The notes under the pieces are model-generated. The model saw only the letters and a list, made by a program, of their open reading frames with translations. It made no database searches and was not told where the DNA came from. A stretch of 64,000 bases of DNA from Jacaranda mimosifolia (lineage: Eukaryota; Streptophyta; Magnoliopsida; Lamiales; Bignoniaceae): the NCBI GenBank assembly GCA_018894105.1, contig CM032117.1, positions 45,556,501 through 45,620,500 on the forward strand, in the 5' to 3' direction. Shown here one piece after another: positions 1-10,830 of this stretch. The number at the start of each line of letters is the position of its first letter. The first letter of the stretch is position 1. The position numbers and the translations under genes were made by a program.

Positions 1-1194
1 TATATTTTTAATTTTGCTTTCCGCTGTTTAACTCTAAAGTCGTCTGTAGAATATAATTTGAGATAAAAAATTTATCAATCCAGCAAGAAATTATATATAC
101 ACTATAAATGAATCAGACTCCACATTCTTAACGATCAGAAACTGAGGCGCCAATATTTCATTCTTTCATTAGGAGTTTAATTAAATGAAAATTTATAGTA
201 AATTAAGAAGTTTAGAATATATTTGTACTTTTATCATTACTTTTATTAATAAGTAAGAAATTATTTTTTGAGGGCATGCAGCCATATCTAGAGAAAATAA
301 AAATAAATAAATAAATGTATTGGATATGGCAGATGAATTATAATTCTTAATTTACTTGAGAAACATGTTGACTCTATTACGTAAGAAAATTCCACATTGA
401 ATTATTTTTAGTATGATATTTCCCGACAGGATGATCTTCCAAATATTGTATGCTTCCATGGGTAAGTGCTTTTTTGTTCTGTTTTTAAATTACTTGTACT
501 TTTTACATTTCCAAGTGAAGAAGATACCTATCATAATATTAAATTGGTAAAATTTAAAATTAAAATAAAAAAAATACCTATCTACCACAAAATTAGTAGC
601 ACACTCGTGCTGCATTGGAATCTGCTAGCGCAAATATGACCTATATATATATATATATATATAGTTTGAGTGCGTGGTCAATTAAAGTCTATGAGAGGAA
701 GATATTGATTTACATGAGTCTTGCAATTGTAGTATATAATTTTTCACTTTTTGTTAGGTAACTGGTGACTGTATATTTCTGTTTGCTTTAGATGATCTCT
801 TATTCTGATTTAACATTTCATTTTATAATTCATATTGTAGTTGCCTGTAATTAATTGAACCCATATAGTTCCTCTTTCCATCTAACTTATTCATTCCTTC
901 AAATATACAACTGTGATGCATACATAATTTGTAGAATATAGAATAAAACATCAAATTAGAATGCAAAAATCTTGACTCATATTTTGTTTAATTTTAAATC
1001 AAATATTTTGCAATGAATTGAGACTTTTGTATTACTCTGAGACTTTTACATTATATATCTCCGGAAAATATAAATAATTTCTGTTTAATATTTCATATGT
1101 ATTAATTTGTGACATAAAATATAAAATTAAATATCAAATTAAATAAAAAATTCAAACCACATGCACCAAGCGGGGGCAATTGCTAAGAACATCT
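1..1194. other. AT-rich intergenic flank, no gene recognised
   Basis: No reading frame of convincing length or recognisable protein appears on either strand. The stretch is AT-rich with scattered homopolymers and one TA microsatellite (642-663). A short segment near 425-475 has splice-like borders but no recognisable peptide, so it is not called as an exon. Confidence 0.6.
642..663. repeat. (TA)n microsatellite
   Basis: Uninterrupted alternating TA for about 22 bases, bordered by C on the left and G on the right. Confidence 0.95.
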
Positions 1195-1203
1195 TAAATA
1201 TTT

Positions 1204-1557
1204 GGGTTAATTGCACATTGCCCCCCAACCTATGACCTCATTTGCACATTGCCCCCCAACCGTTGTTGATATGCAATTTTACCACCTGAACTATTGAAAT
1301 GTTTGCCAATACCACTTTTGCCCATTTTCGGTGGAATCCAACAAATCAGCATTGGACACGTGGATTGAAGGCACCGGAATATTCTTGTTAGATTCCACCA
1401 TAAATGTGCAAATGTGGTGTTGGCGAACATTTTTATTAGTTCAGGTGGTGAAATTGCACATTTTAATTAGTTCAGATGGTGAAATTGTACATCGACAACG
1501 GTTGAGGGGCAATGTGCAAAGGAGGCCACAGGATGGGGAGTTAGCTGCAATTATCCC
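1204..1557. mobile_element. MULE-type MITE (354 bp) with 9-bp target-site duplication
   Basis: Terminal inverted repeats start GGGTTAATTGCA on the left and, read from the other strand, GGGATAATTGCA on the right. The inverted similarity continues over most of the element, so it is almost a complete foldback. Direct copies of TAAATATTT lie immediately outside (1195-1203 and 1558-1566). A 9-bp duplication and G-rich long TIRs are typical of Mutator-like elements. There is no coding capacity. A CACGTG G-box core lies near the centre (1357-1362). The ends resemble those of the large element at 7161-16714, including a shared internal GGTGGAAT motif, so both probably belong to one family. It lies about 225 bp upstream of the zinc-finger start codon. 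Confidence 0.85.
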
Positions 1558-1782
1558 TAAATATTTCACTAACTAATGCAAGATGGCTACTAATCTAAAC
1601 AATTATTGTGCATATTTATGAGAGATTATTGGAGTGCAGATGCAGGTATATGGGCCGGAGATGCCTTCCTCCCACCATTAGCTTTATTCTTCAGTGTCCC
1701 CACTACACTTCCCTACCCTGTCCTCTCTACCTTTGCATTTCTTCTTTACTCCCCTTCTCCCATTATTCCTTGCACAACCAAC

Positions 1783-2814
1783 ATGGTTACCTCCCGTCCA
1801 TTCTTCCCCAACTTCCTCTCATTCTTCATCCTCCTCTTCCACCTTGGCTGCTTCATCTTCTCTTCCCACCACCACAGCCGCCGCCGCGTCGGTGGCGGGC
1901 CCCCCGACTCCTCCTTGTGCTTCAGCAAAAAACAGCTCGCCTCCCCCAGAAAAACCCTCTTTTCTTTCTTCAAACGCCTCTTCTCCTCCACTTCTAAGCT
2001 CACCTCGCAACCTGAACCACCCGCAATTCCGTCTTCATCTTCCTCCATACGTTCTTTACGTCTAAACCTTCCCATGGAAAAGACGATTAATTCCCAACCA
2101 AACCATCGGCCACCCCTTTTGCGCAACGACGACATCTACCCATGTACCGCCTGCGGTGAAATCTTCCAAACCCTGCCGCTCCTCGAGCAGCACCAGTCCA
2201 CAAAGCACGCGATTTCTGAGCTCATCGATGGTGAAAACATCGTCCGGATCATATTCAAAATGGGTTGGCCCGACAAGGCCAAGAACCCGATCATCCACCG
2301 AATCCTCAAGATTCACAACAGTCCCAAAATAGTGGGTCGATTCGAGGAGTATCGAGAGTGCGTCAAGTCAAGAGCAGCAGCCAAGATAAAGAGTTTGAGG
2401 GACGAGAGGTGCATTGCTGATGGGAATGAGCTGCTGAGGTTTTACTGTACTACCTTCATATGTGAACTGGATTCCAGCATATGCAGTCAACAGTACTGCA
2501 GCTTGTGTGGGATTATCAGGAGCGGATTCTCGCCCAAGATGGACGGAATCTCCACGCTGTCCACCAGCTATAAGGCGCATGCGGCCATCCCGGAGGACAT
2601 CGAGGAGGAGTTCAAGTTCATGCATGTGAGGCGCGCCCTACTCGTTTGCCGGGTAATCGCGGGTCGGGTTGGGTGTGACCCGTGTCTAGTGGACAAGGAG
2701 GATCCAGGGTTCGATTCCTTGGCGGGTCAGGGAAATGGCGATGAAGAGGATGAACTGATGGTTTTTAATCCAAGGGCTGTCCTTCCCTGCTTTGTGATAG
2801 TGTACACAATGTAA
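1783..2814 (+). CDS. C2H2-type zinc-finger protein, plant-specific family
   Basis: The reading frame is intact and single-exon, 343 residues from the chosen ATG. The frame is open upstream to 1606, but the extra 59 residues are low-complexity and the family normally begins just before a hydrophobic segment, so the internal Met at 1783 is preferred. Residues about 5-30 (FLSFFILLFHLGCFIF) form a likely membrane anchor or signal segment. A basic and Ser/Pro-rich stretch follows, then one C2H2 finger (CTACGEIFQ... with C-x2-C-x12-H-x4-H) around residues 120-141. The C-terminal region, including GWPDKAKNP, CRVIAGRVGCDPCLVDK, DPGFDSLAG and VFNPRAVLPCFVIVYT, is the conserved domain of a plant C2H2-like family of unknown function. 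This is by recognition, not by search. DNA or protein binding through the finger is inference. A MITE sits in the presumed promoter. Confidence 0.85.
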   Translation: MVTSRPFFPNFLSFFILLFHLGCFIFSSHHHSRRRVGGGPPDSSLCFSKKQLASPRKTLFSFFKRLFSSTSKLTSQPEPPAIPSSSSSIRSLRLNLPMEKTINSQPNHRPPLLRNDDIYPCTACGEIFQTLPLLEQHQSTKHAISELIDGENIVRIIFKMGWPDKAKNPIIHRILKIHNSPKIVGRFEEYRECVKSRAAAKIKSLRDERCIADGNELLRFYCTTFICELDSSICSQQYCSLCGIIRSGFSPKMDGISTLSTSYKAHAAIPEDIEEEFKFMHVRRALLVCRVIAGRVGCDPCLVDKEDPGFDSLAGQGNGDEEDELMVFNPRAVLPCFVIVYTM

Positions 2815-3018
2815 TATATATATGTAGTACAAGACATGGTTATTTTTGCCGCGTGTTTCAGGAGTAGGTAGTTATTACATATATTCAGCTTAATTAGTCG
2901 TCGTCTAATATATGTACGATTGGATTATGTTAGCAGTGTCTATGTATGCCTTGCAATTTAATTGGCAAAAATATGTGAAATATTGTAATTGATGTACGTG
3001 TTGCAAATGCAGACAAGC

Positions 3019-3043
3019 ATATATATATATATATATATATATA
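3019..3043. repeat. (AT)n microsatellite
   Basis: About 12 uninterrupted AT units. Confidence 0.95.
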
Positions 3044-4023
3044 GAATCGTTTTCCATGTTTTGGGTAGCCAGTGGAATTTTCCAACTATTAAAGAACCTG
3101 GAAAGAAAAAAGAGTACGTTGAATATATATTTGCAGTATGCTGAGGCTTTTCTGCCTTTAATTTCCCCCCAAGCCTAAAGTAGCTGGTGTGAATTCCACC
3201 TCATCGATCTCTCTTGAGCTAATTACTATATATAAGTAATTGATGATTGTACTTCCAATTTGTTTGTTTCGCTCAGCTCTGTCGGTTGGAGCGCATGTGG
3301 TTTCATTTCTACACTTCATTTTCATATTTTCTACTATTTCAAAAATAAAACACATATATATTTTTTTTATATTTTCATCCAACATCATTTTATTTTTATT
3401 TTTAAAATACATTTTCTAATAATCTATTTTTCTTTCAATAACCTATATATCTTCTCTATCTATGATCCATTATTTGTATATCTCTTCATGTACAACCTAT
3501 TAAAACCTATATAATTATTACTTTTTCAATAATTCCTTCAAATACAAACTCATTTTCAATTCATTTTCATTAATTAATTTTTTAAATTTTAAAAATAATG
3601 AAAATAAAAAATGAAAATGAAAATAAAACCAAATGGGCTGGGAAGGCCGACAAATTGCAACCGTTCTACCCACGTATATAGCTAACTAGTAATTAGCGTA
3701 TATAATGTGCCTGTCAAATATTGCTGAACATTCATCCTCTGATGTTGCCAACTTCCACGTGCTCATCATCTACGGACTTGAGCTCTTCTCATAATCCAGC
3801 CCATACATAATGAATATTTTCTTACAACTTGAAGATTCTTTAACTAACAGACTTCTATTATTTTTAAATCATTCGAGCTAGTTCAATTGATTTTCATGTT
3901 AATATATATTATATATATACATATATATTGAGTGGTTTGTAATTCAATAACATAAATCTTATATAATGTAAAAAATTAGATATTCGAAGTTCAATAAATT
4001 TTTGATGTCTGTGTGTAAATGAA

Positions 4024-4050
4024 ATATATATATATATATATATATATATA
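4024..4050. repeat. (AT)n microsatellite
   Basis: About 13 uninterrupted AT units immediately upstream of the Copia LTR-like segment. Confidence 0.95.
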
Positions 4051-4426
4051 GAGGCTCCATTAAGGATGAATGGATGAGACAGGCTACTTTCAAAAAGCTT
4101 GTGTAAATTTTCGTTTGATTTAATGGGGTGTGGGGATCATATCATCAATAATAAGGGGACATTGCAGTCACAAGATATAATATATATGGACCTTATGTGT
4201 ACACTCAATGATTGTAATGTTTAGGGATTGATGGTTCCTGAGATTAACGGAGAATTAGACCACCATATAATTATAAGTAGAGGTAATGTACGGATATGCC
4301 GATTAAAGTTTGCCGATACCATTCTTCTTTTACTTTTTCTTCTTCCGTTCTTCTCCGTCTTTCCTAATCCTTCAAGTCTTTCATTTTGCCCATTCTTATG
4401 TGTGTATATGCTTCTTCTTATATATA

Positions 4427-4798
4427 CACTATAAAAAAAACTAAGTATTCGCTATAAAAAAATTACTATAAAATTAATTTCATAGCTATAACTACAAATT
4501 ATAGCTATGAATTTTCATAGCAAATGTAATTTTTTTAAATTATAATCAACAAAAAATATTAATTATCTATCCATAGCATTGTATGTTCTAAGCATATAAC
4601 AGATTAATTATGCATTATTTATAAAAAAAACTAATATATATAAAAAAAAATGATCATCAGTTACGGATTGGTCATAGCGAAAATTACCTACGAGGGTATC
4701 AGCATCGAACTTGGCTAGAATAATTTTGTAGCCAAAATTACAAATTTTTAGTATCAGTTATGAATTGACCATAGTTGATACTTTAATTTTTTATAGTG
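4427..4798. mobile_element. CACTA-type MITE (372 bp), TSD ATA
   Basis: Starts CACTATAAAAAAA and ends TTTTTTATAGTG, perfect inverted termini with the CACTA/TAGTG signature. It is flanked by ATA on both sides (4424-4426 and 4799-4801), matching the 3-bp duplication of En/Spm elements. It is non-coding, with internal ATAGC/GCTAT motifs in both orientations. The homologous LTR near 32.85 kb lacks it. Confidence 0.85.
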
Positions 4799-5109
4799 AT
4801 ATAAGTCATTCAAACTTGCTCATGCTACCACCACTTGCCATTATTTTTTATGCATTATGAATTCAGCCCAAAACTAATCAATCTATGATATATCAAAGTG
4901 AAGCTTGTTAATTAATTCTATGGTGAACAATAAATAAACCAACTAATTTCCAGTCAAGCATTTCTTCTTGTGCCGACATTAACTTGGATTCTCTCATCTT
5001 AATTTCATTAATTAGGCATGAAATTCTTGACCAACCTAACCATCATCACCCAAAGCGCAATACGAATTGTCTACTAGTTATAAATTCACTACTAATTGAC
5101 GTATATGAT

Positions 5110-5415
5110 TGTTAGGATCAACATTACCACTAGACTAAAAGCAATAGTTGTTAGCAGAAATAGAACCGTAATTTTATTTTCTTATATATTTGGTAGCGCA
5201 AAGTACTGTACAAGGCTATGGTTGACTTGAGCTGGTTGCACCCTATAAACACCATGAGTTGGGTGGTTAGTCTCGAGTCAAATGATGATGTGAACAATAA
5301 ATCCAACAATTTCCCCCAGCAATAGTCTGAGGACTCGAACCGATGACCTTACTCTGATACTAATTGTTAGGATCAAAAGCTTACCACTATGCTAAAAGTT
5401 GCGCTGATCCTAACA
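5110..5415 (-). mobile_element. miniature LTR retrotransposon (SMART/TRIM-like, 306 bp)
   Basis: The element begins TGTTAGGATCA, ends TGATCCTAACA, and is flanked by ATGAT on both sides (5105-5109 and 5416-5420), a 5-bp duplication as LTR elements make. Read on the minus strand, a roughly 50-base LTR (5366-5415) is followed by TAGTATCAGAGTAAGG, which resembles the initiator-Met-tRNA primer-binding site TGGTATCAGAGCC. A similar roughly 47-base LTR closes the element (5110-5156). It has no coding capacity. The paralogous LTR at about 33045 carries the unoccupied site. Size and structure match the very small non-autonomous LTR elements described in plants. Confidence 0.75.
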
Positions 5416-5812
5416 ATGATCATCTGGTAAAGTATAATAATAACGATTTTATACCCAAGAGAATTAATGTTGTGTTGTGTCTCAAAAGTTCTAGGTTGGT
5501 ATTTGATACCCTAAGTTGGTTGAGATGTAATTTGATCTTTGAAATTTTGGTTTCATTAGGACTCCGATCAATTTTGATTCTTATTCGGCCTTTTATTCTT
5601 TTCCTATAAAAGGAGTACTTTTTGATCATTCGATAAAACCCAATTGAGAGAAACTCATATAGATACCTAAAAATCACCTTATTGTACCTCTTTTAATTTT
5701 GTAATAAAATCTCTACTACTCATCCATGAACGTAGTCTAAATTGGGTGAATCACATAAATCTGTGTTCTATTTTACTTTCTTAATTTTTGTGGTTTCACA
5801 TTCATAACAAAG

Positions 5813-5826
5813 TGGTATCAAAGGCC
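5813..5826 (+). promoter_or_regulatory. Copia primer-binding site
   Basis: TGGTATCAAAGGCC resembles the complement of the initiator methionine tRNA 3' end (TGGTATCAGAGCC) and sits three bases after the LTR end. Confidence 0.75.
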
Positions 5827-5850
5827 CAGGAATTGGATCAGATCCTGGGA

Positions 5851-7026
5851 ATGGCGTTTATGAAATACGAGATTGAGAAGTTGGATTGGAAGGCTCGTTT
5901 CCCTTTGTAGAAAATAAGGATGGTTGTAATATCAACACAGATGAATTCAAAGGATGCCCTTTTGGGGAAGGGATGGGTGCCTTGGACTTGGTCGTATGAG
6001 AAGAAAAACCAAATCAACAGGAAAAGCTATTGCATTAATTCAATTGTACCTTTCAAATTAGATTCTACAGGATGTTCTAAAATAGGAGGATGCTGCAAGT
6101 TTGTGGTGCAAATTGGGAGTATTTGCATGAAAATTTTTTTTATGAATAAGTCGTGATTGAAGCAACAATTATATTATAACAAATGAGAGAAGGTACCCTT
6201 TTTTAGTCCTATATTGATACATTCAAAATCATAGTTGTAGATTTAGAAAATTTGGAAGTAAAATATATTGATGAGGATTTGATTGTCATTGTTGTGTTCA
6301 TTGCCCACCATTTATTATAGTTTTCGAGACATGATATTGTATGGTAAAGATATAATTTTATTGATGGATGTGGAAGAATAATTATTAATCAAGTACTCAA
6401 TGGATGGCGAGATTATATTGGGGTACCTCAGAAACTCAGGGTGTGAGGCTTGTTATCAGCTGCTATACCAGTAACAAAAATCAAGAGATAGATTACAGTT
6501 TAAAAAGAAAGTCAAGTGACATCATTGTGGGAAGTTGGGATATGTGCAGGCAAAGTGTTGAATCCTAAAGAAGGAGCATTAAAAGAAAAATATTGATTAG
6601 GCTGCTAAAGATAATGTAGCAAACTGATAGTGATGATGATCTTGTACTAGTTAGTTCTGATAATTTGAGAGATCGGACCATATTTGGATCATAAATACCA
6701 CATGTTCATTCCATATGTATCCCCCTAGGACTAGTTTTCCACTTATGAATGGAGTGGTTCTCATAGGCAACAATGCACCTTGCAAGGTTGCCAAGAAAAA
6801 AATAGTCAGGAACTTGACAAAGGTGAGACATGTTCCAGATATAAAGAAAAACTTTATATCCATGGGTGCCTTCGATTCTCTTGGATATAAATTTATTAGC
6901 TCAAATGATTTCTTGAAAATTTCCAAAGGTGCATTAGTTGTGATGATAAGTAAGAAAATTAATGAAAACTTGTATAGTAAGTTTGATAAAACAAGTTTAA
7001 GGGATGCAATATGTGAGCGTGTTTAA
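5851..7026 (+). pseudogene. Copia gag-protease/pre-integrase remnant
   Basis: Translation starts MAFMKYEIEKLDWKARF, recognisable as the N-terminus of Copia gag (KYEIEKFDG type). Stops and frameshifts follow. A zinc knuckle (CHHCGKLGYVQAKC) is readable near 6515-6555 across frames. From about 6690 a degenerate protease start (LD-x-x-YHM) leads into an open stretch with CKVAKKKIVRNLTKVRHVPDI and SKGALVVM, typical of the Copia protease/GAG-pre-integrase region. Integrase, RT and RNase H are missing, because recognisable similarity ends at about 7026, shortly before the MULE-like element at 7161. The element is inactive. Confidence 0.75.
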
Positions 7027-7575
7027 GGATATAATTAAGGGTCACAACTCGAATTGGTAGAGCATGAGGTTGAACTTGCAACCAAGGGAAAGCATGTAGA
7101 CTTGTTGAGGTGCCTGGTTATATATTATTCTGTATAAAGGTTGTTAACTAATATAATTAAGGGTAAATATCAGACAACCACCCAATGTATAGGGTTATTT
7201 GTATTTTGTCTCCCAAGCATTGCAAGTGTGCGGAATGATTATCTAACTTTTGCTAAATGTGCTTGAATATCCTCTCATTTAATTTTTCGAGGATATATTT
7301 TAAATTTGTTGCACGTTGCCCCCTAATGTTTTACAAAATTTATATTTAGCCACCTAAAGCACTTTAAAATGTTATCCTTAACATTAAATTCTTATTTGGG
7401 TGGAATAAAGTAGAATGTTTTGCCAAAAATTGTTACCATATATTATTTAATTATCAATATATCACATGTTCATTCAATTTGAGTAATTTAAAATGTATAA
7501 ACCAATTTAATGGTTCAAGATTTTCTAAATTGATGTGTCTAAGATAATTAAAAATTAATTGTAGGGTTCTATTAC

Positions 7576-8268
7576 TGATATGGGATGACCCAAGCAGCTC
7601 GGCCTAAACCAAGTTGGCCCAAAGATGCAGCGCCAGGCCCAGTCTTGCATCCGAGGCCCATAGGCGCAATCGACCTTAGTCGACTTCTTGCTCGACCTGC
7701 GCTGCTAATCTGTTTCCCAGAACGTTGTCAGGTCGACCTCTTGATCAACCAGAGAGGTCAGTATAGTACAATACTCTGCTGCTGCATTAAATGCACTGAC
7801 AGGCGGCATGCCTCCGCATTAATGGCGCATGCCGCCCCATTACCGCCTGACGCAGCATGCACTTCAACAGTGTACTACCCTGCCTTATAACCTGGGAAGA
7901 CGGCCACCTGGAATAGCATAGGGGGGGAGTTGACCAATTGCCCCTCATGCAAGGACAAATGCCCTCTCTACACATCAAGGGCATCACAAACAAATCTCCA
8001 AGTAGAGAAGGCTATAAATACCCCCATTCCAACCTTCTAAAAGTATGCTCTCATATATAGAAAAAGCTCATACTTTGCTACTCATATTATCAAGTCGACC
8101 CGTATTGACTTGAGTGTTGGAGGGCCTAAGCCGAGGGCTCCTCGGCTAGCTTGACGTTTGCCAGTGATTACAGAATTCAGCGCACCTATACACGTATATC
8201 GATCAGAGAGGTTGAGTCTCACCGAGTCTTCTAGCTGATCCAATATCCAACAGATTCTACCCCCATGA
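7576..8268 (+). repeat. left Gypsy 5' LTR
   Basis: Begins TGATATGGGATG and ends at CATGA (CATCA in the partner copy), 693 bp. It is followed by a primer-binding-site-like TGGCGTCGTCTATG at 8271-8284. It is relatively GC-rich and contains repeated TCGAC motifs and a TATA box. The inverted partner is 15659-16341. Confidence 0.85.
8012..8019 (+). promoter_or_regulatory. LTR TATA box
   Basis: CTATAAATA lies in the left LTR, about 250 bp before its 3' end, and is conserved in the inverted partner at 15906-15914. Both boxes point towards the centre of the palindrome. Confidence 0.6.
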
Positions 8269-8310
8269 TTTGGCGTCGTCTATGGGAAACCTTTGAATCC
8301 GCTATCGATA

Positions 8311-9960
8311 ATGGTAAACACCAAGCGAGCCCCCTCAGAAAGAGAAGAAAGCAGAAGATCCAGCTCTCCCTTGCCTAGGCCTCACCAAGAGCCAAGAGCC
8401 CTAGGGTCTAGCACCCAGCCAAAGCCAGTGGTCACTTTGACTATGCCCCAATTGATGCAGCCCATCAGCGAGCAGATTTCAGCACAACTCTTGGCGACCC
8501 TGAATTGACACACCACCCAAACGGAGCCAGCAACCAGTGCAACACCGCAACCCGCAGCCCCGAAGGGAAAACGGCCCTAAGCAAAATTTGAGCGACCAGA
8601 ATTGAGCAGGCCACCATCGAGGTGCGAAGTGAGCCCAGGCCATTTTTCGAGAGAGATGGTTCAACCTATGCTGCGAGAAGAGGTGGCAGATTCAATCGAT
8701 CATGATGTTCGACCCATTCGAGCCCCCCAGCACGATAGGGTTGAACGCTCGAGACACTACACGAATAGGAATGTATCCCAGGCGGATAAAGAGGAATAGG
8801 AGGAGGTGTCGCACCATGTGCAACAATTAAACCGACGACTGGAGGAGATCTCGAGGAGAAACATGGGAAGGTTGCCCCACAAAGAGGGACCGCAGAGGTT
8901 CCAAAGAGAAAGAGACTCCCCCTTCGTCCAAGATATCATCGACGAGCACATCGCTGTCGATGCCAAGATTTCGATTGGCCTACCGAGATACAATGGCTCG
9001 ACCGACCCAAACGAATACCTAATACAGTTTGAGCATATGATGCAGCTGTATGGACATAACGAGTATATCCATGCAAAAACGCTGGTGACTACTTTCCAGG
9101 GAATAGCACTCGACTGGTTTGTGAAACTGGAGCCAGCGTCGATATTCTCATATGACCAACTGTGTAACAAATTTTTGCACTAGTTTGCAAGCAGAAGAAA
9201 AGCCAAGCTTCCCCATACACATTTGCACACAGTAAAGCAAGTCGAGGGAGAATCCCTCTGAGACTTTTTCACCTGATTCAACACGGAGGTGTTAAAGATC
9301 GACAGCTCGAGAATCAAATTCTTGATCGACGTGTTATTCCTAGGCCTCAGGCACAAGGAGTGTGCCAATGCATTGGTTCGCGAGCAGTCCAGGTCGATGG
9401 AAGAGCTTCTCGACCTCGCGGAGAGGTACATGACCTAAGAAGAGATGAACAAGTTGAAATATGATAATCTAGAGGTCGACAAAAGGAAAAGCAGAGAGAA
9501 AGACGACCTGCAGGCCAGAGAGGGACGTTGATCCCCCATCAAACACTTCCATGACTACACTACGCTCAACCTCCCAAGAAAGGAGGTACTGCTTTCCATC
9601 CAGCACGATAACTTGCTCAAAAGGCCGAGGAAGATTATTGAAACGGAAGCCATGAAAAAATTGAAGAAATACTGCCACTTCCATAAGCAAAAAGGGCATG
9701 ACACAGAAGATTACTTCAACTTGCAGGATGAGATTGAAAGACTAATCAAGCAGGGCCACCTGAAAAAATATGTCGAAGAACTGGCCAAGTGCGAAGAGGG
9801 TAAAGCTGACCGGACTCCCCGTAGAGAAAGGTCGGCCAGCTCGAGAAGAGAAACAAAAGGGAAAAGACCTATCCAAGAACCTAACCCGCCCATTCGAGGA
9901 GTCATCGACATGATCGTGGGAGGTCCCACTGGAGAGGATTCTAAGAACGCAAGGAAATAA
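8311..9960 (+). pseudogene. left Gypsy gag (Tat-like)
   Basis: The ATG at 8311 opens MVNTKRAPSEREESRR, conserved in the right copy. Nonsense changes follow at about 8506, 8799, 9181 and 9259, the first a CGA-to-TGA change relative to the right copy. The retrotransposon gag domain (GLPRYNGSTDPNEYLIQFEHM, ALDWFVKLEP) lies at about 8965-9290. It is followed by a degenerate zinc knuckle (YCHFHKQKGHDTEDYFNLQ) at about 9670-9720, as in Tat-lineage elements. The product would package RNA in virus-like particles, but this copy cannot make it. Confidence 0.85.
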
Positions 9961-10104
9961 ACCCAGAGAGAGCTAGAGTCGACCAAACCAGCCAAGGTCG
10001 AGATGATTTTCTAGCTCTCAACCAGCGCCGAGCCAATCTCCTTCAGCAACTCAGACCTCGACCATATAGAGAACAAGTGAGTCAACAGAAAAATAGACTG
10101 CCCC

Positions 10105-10614
10105 ATGGTGGTAACCCTGGAAATAGCCAACTTTGAGGTCAGAAAGATATTGATCGACAATGGCAGCTCGGTGAACATCATGTTTTTGTCCACATTGAAC
10201 ATAATGAAATTGGGGGAACTAAAGTTTGATTCAGTTAGAACACCGTTGGTCAGATTTAGTAGGTCCGAGATTATCCCAGAAGGATCTATCAACCTCTCCA
10301 CAACATTTGGACAAGGTCCCTGGAGCAGAGCCTTGATGATCAACTATTTGGTGGTCGACGCTCCATTCGCATACAACATCATCATCGGTCGACCAGCCCT
10401 AAATGACTTCAGGGCCATCGTCTCTACTTACAACATGAAGATTAATTTCCCGACCCCAACAGGAGTAGGAGAACTCTTATGCAACCTCAAGGACACATGG
10501 CGCTGTTACACCATTTCCATTGAGTCCAATGAACAGAAGAAACGATCACTATTGAAGCCCTCGGGGGACGCCCCTGTAACGAAACCCGATGAGGGACTTT
10601 CATCTAAGAAGTAG
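10105..10614 (+). pseudogene. left Gypsy aspartic protease segment
   Basis: An open stretch of 169 codons carries the retropepsin motif as ILIDNGSSVNIMFL (D-N-G instead of the commoner D-T/S-G, a variant I associate with Tat-like elements) and a downstream AYNIIIGRPALND, the conserved I-I-G-R block. It is continuous with gag upstream and RT downstream in the ancestral polyprotein but isolated by stops here. Confidence 0.8.
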
Positions 10615-10830
10615 AAGTTGGAAGACACTCGCGTCAAGCCTATCAAGGAGTTCAAAATAATAGAGCTTGAACTTGGAAACCCCGACAAAACCACTCGGGT
10701 CGGAAGTTATATGGGCGACCGTTTGGAATGCCTCATGGTCGATTTCCTTCGATGAAATATTGATGCGTTTGCTTGGAAAGCTGCAGATCTTCAAGAAATC
10801 GACCCAAGTGTCATCGTCCATCGACTCGAT

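Larger units (their letters stand above)
2815..4070. other. intergenic, AT-rich, with microsatellites
   Basis: This is the 3' flank of the zinc-finger gene. No coding sequence was recognised. The 3290-3640 interval is strongly A/T-biased with weakly inverted ends resembling a degenerate MITE, but no duplication was found. TA/AT microsatellites close the region. Confidence 0.6.
4071..5809 (+). mobile_element. Copia 5' LTR with two nested insertions
   Basis: The segment ends in CA three bases before a primer-binding site (5813-5826) and is followed by Copia gag, so it is a 5' LTR. It matches 32437-33300 at the start, middle and end with moderate divergence. The other copy lacks the two insertions found here, a CACTA MITE at 4427-4798 and a miniature LTR element at 5110-5415. 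The upstream limit is set only by where the similarity begins (TGGATGAGACAGGC here against TGATGAGACATGC there), and no target duplication was identified. Confidence 0.7.

Noticed and set aside
425..475. Possible exon bounded by CCCGACAG and GGTAAGTG
   Set aside because: Splice-like borders alone are common in AT-rich plant DNA. The peptide is too short to recognise and no neighbouring exon was found.
1606..1782. Upstream extension of the zinc-finger reading frame
   Set aside because: The frame is open, but the 59 residues are low-complexity, precede the natural hydrophobic N-terminus, and overlap the presumed promoter/leader next to the MITE.
1746..2316. Minus-strand frames of 84-129 codons opposite the zinc-finger gene
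   Set aside because: They mirror the codon pattern of the real gene and contain no recognisable domain.
3290..3640. AT-rich block with weakly inverted ends (TGGTTT-ATTT), possible MITE
   Set aside because: Similarity is confined to low-complexity T/A runs and no target duplication was found.
7039..7110. tRNA- or SINE-like segment (GGTAGAGCATGAGGTTG)
   Set aside because: Only an A-box-like stretch is present. No B box, acceptor stem or oligo-A/T tail could be identified.
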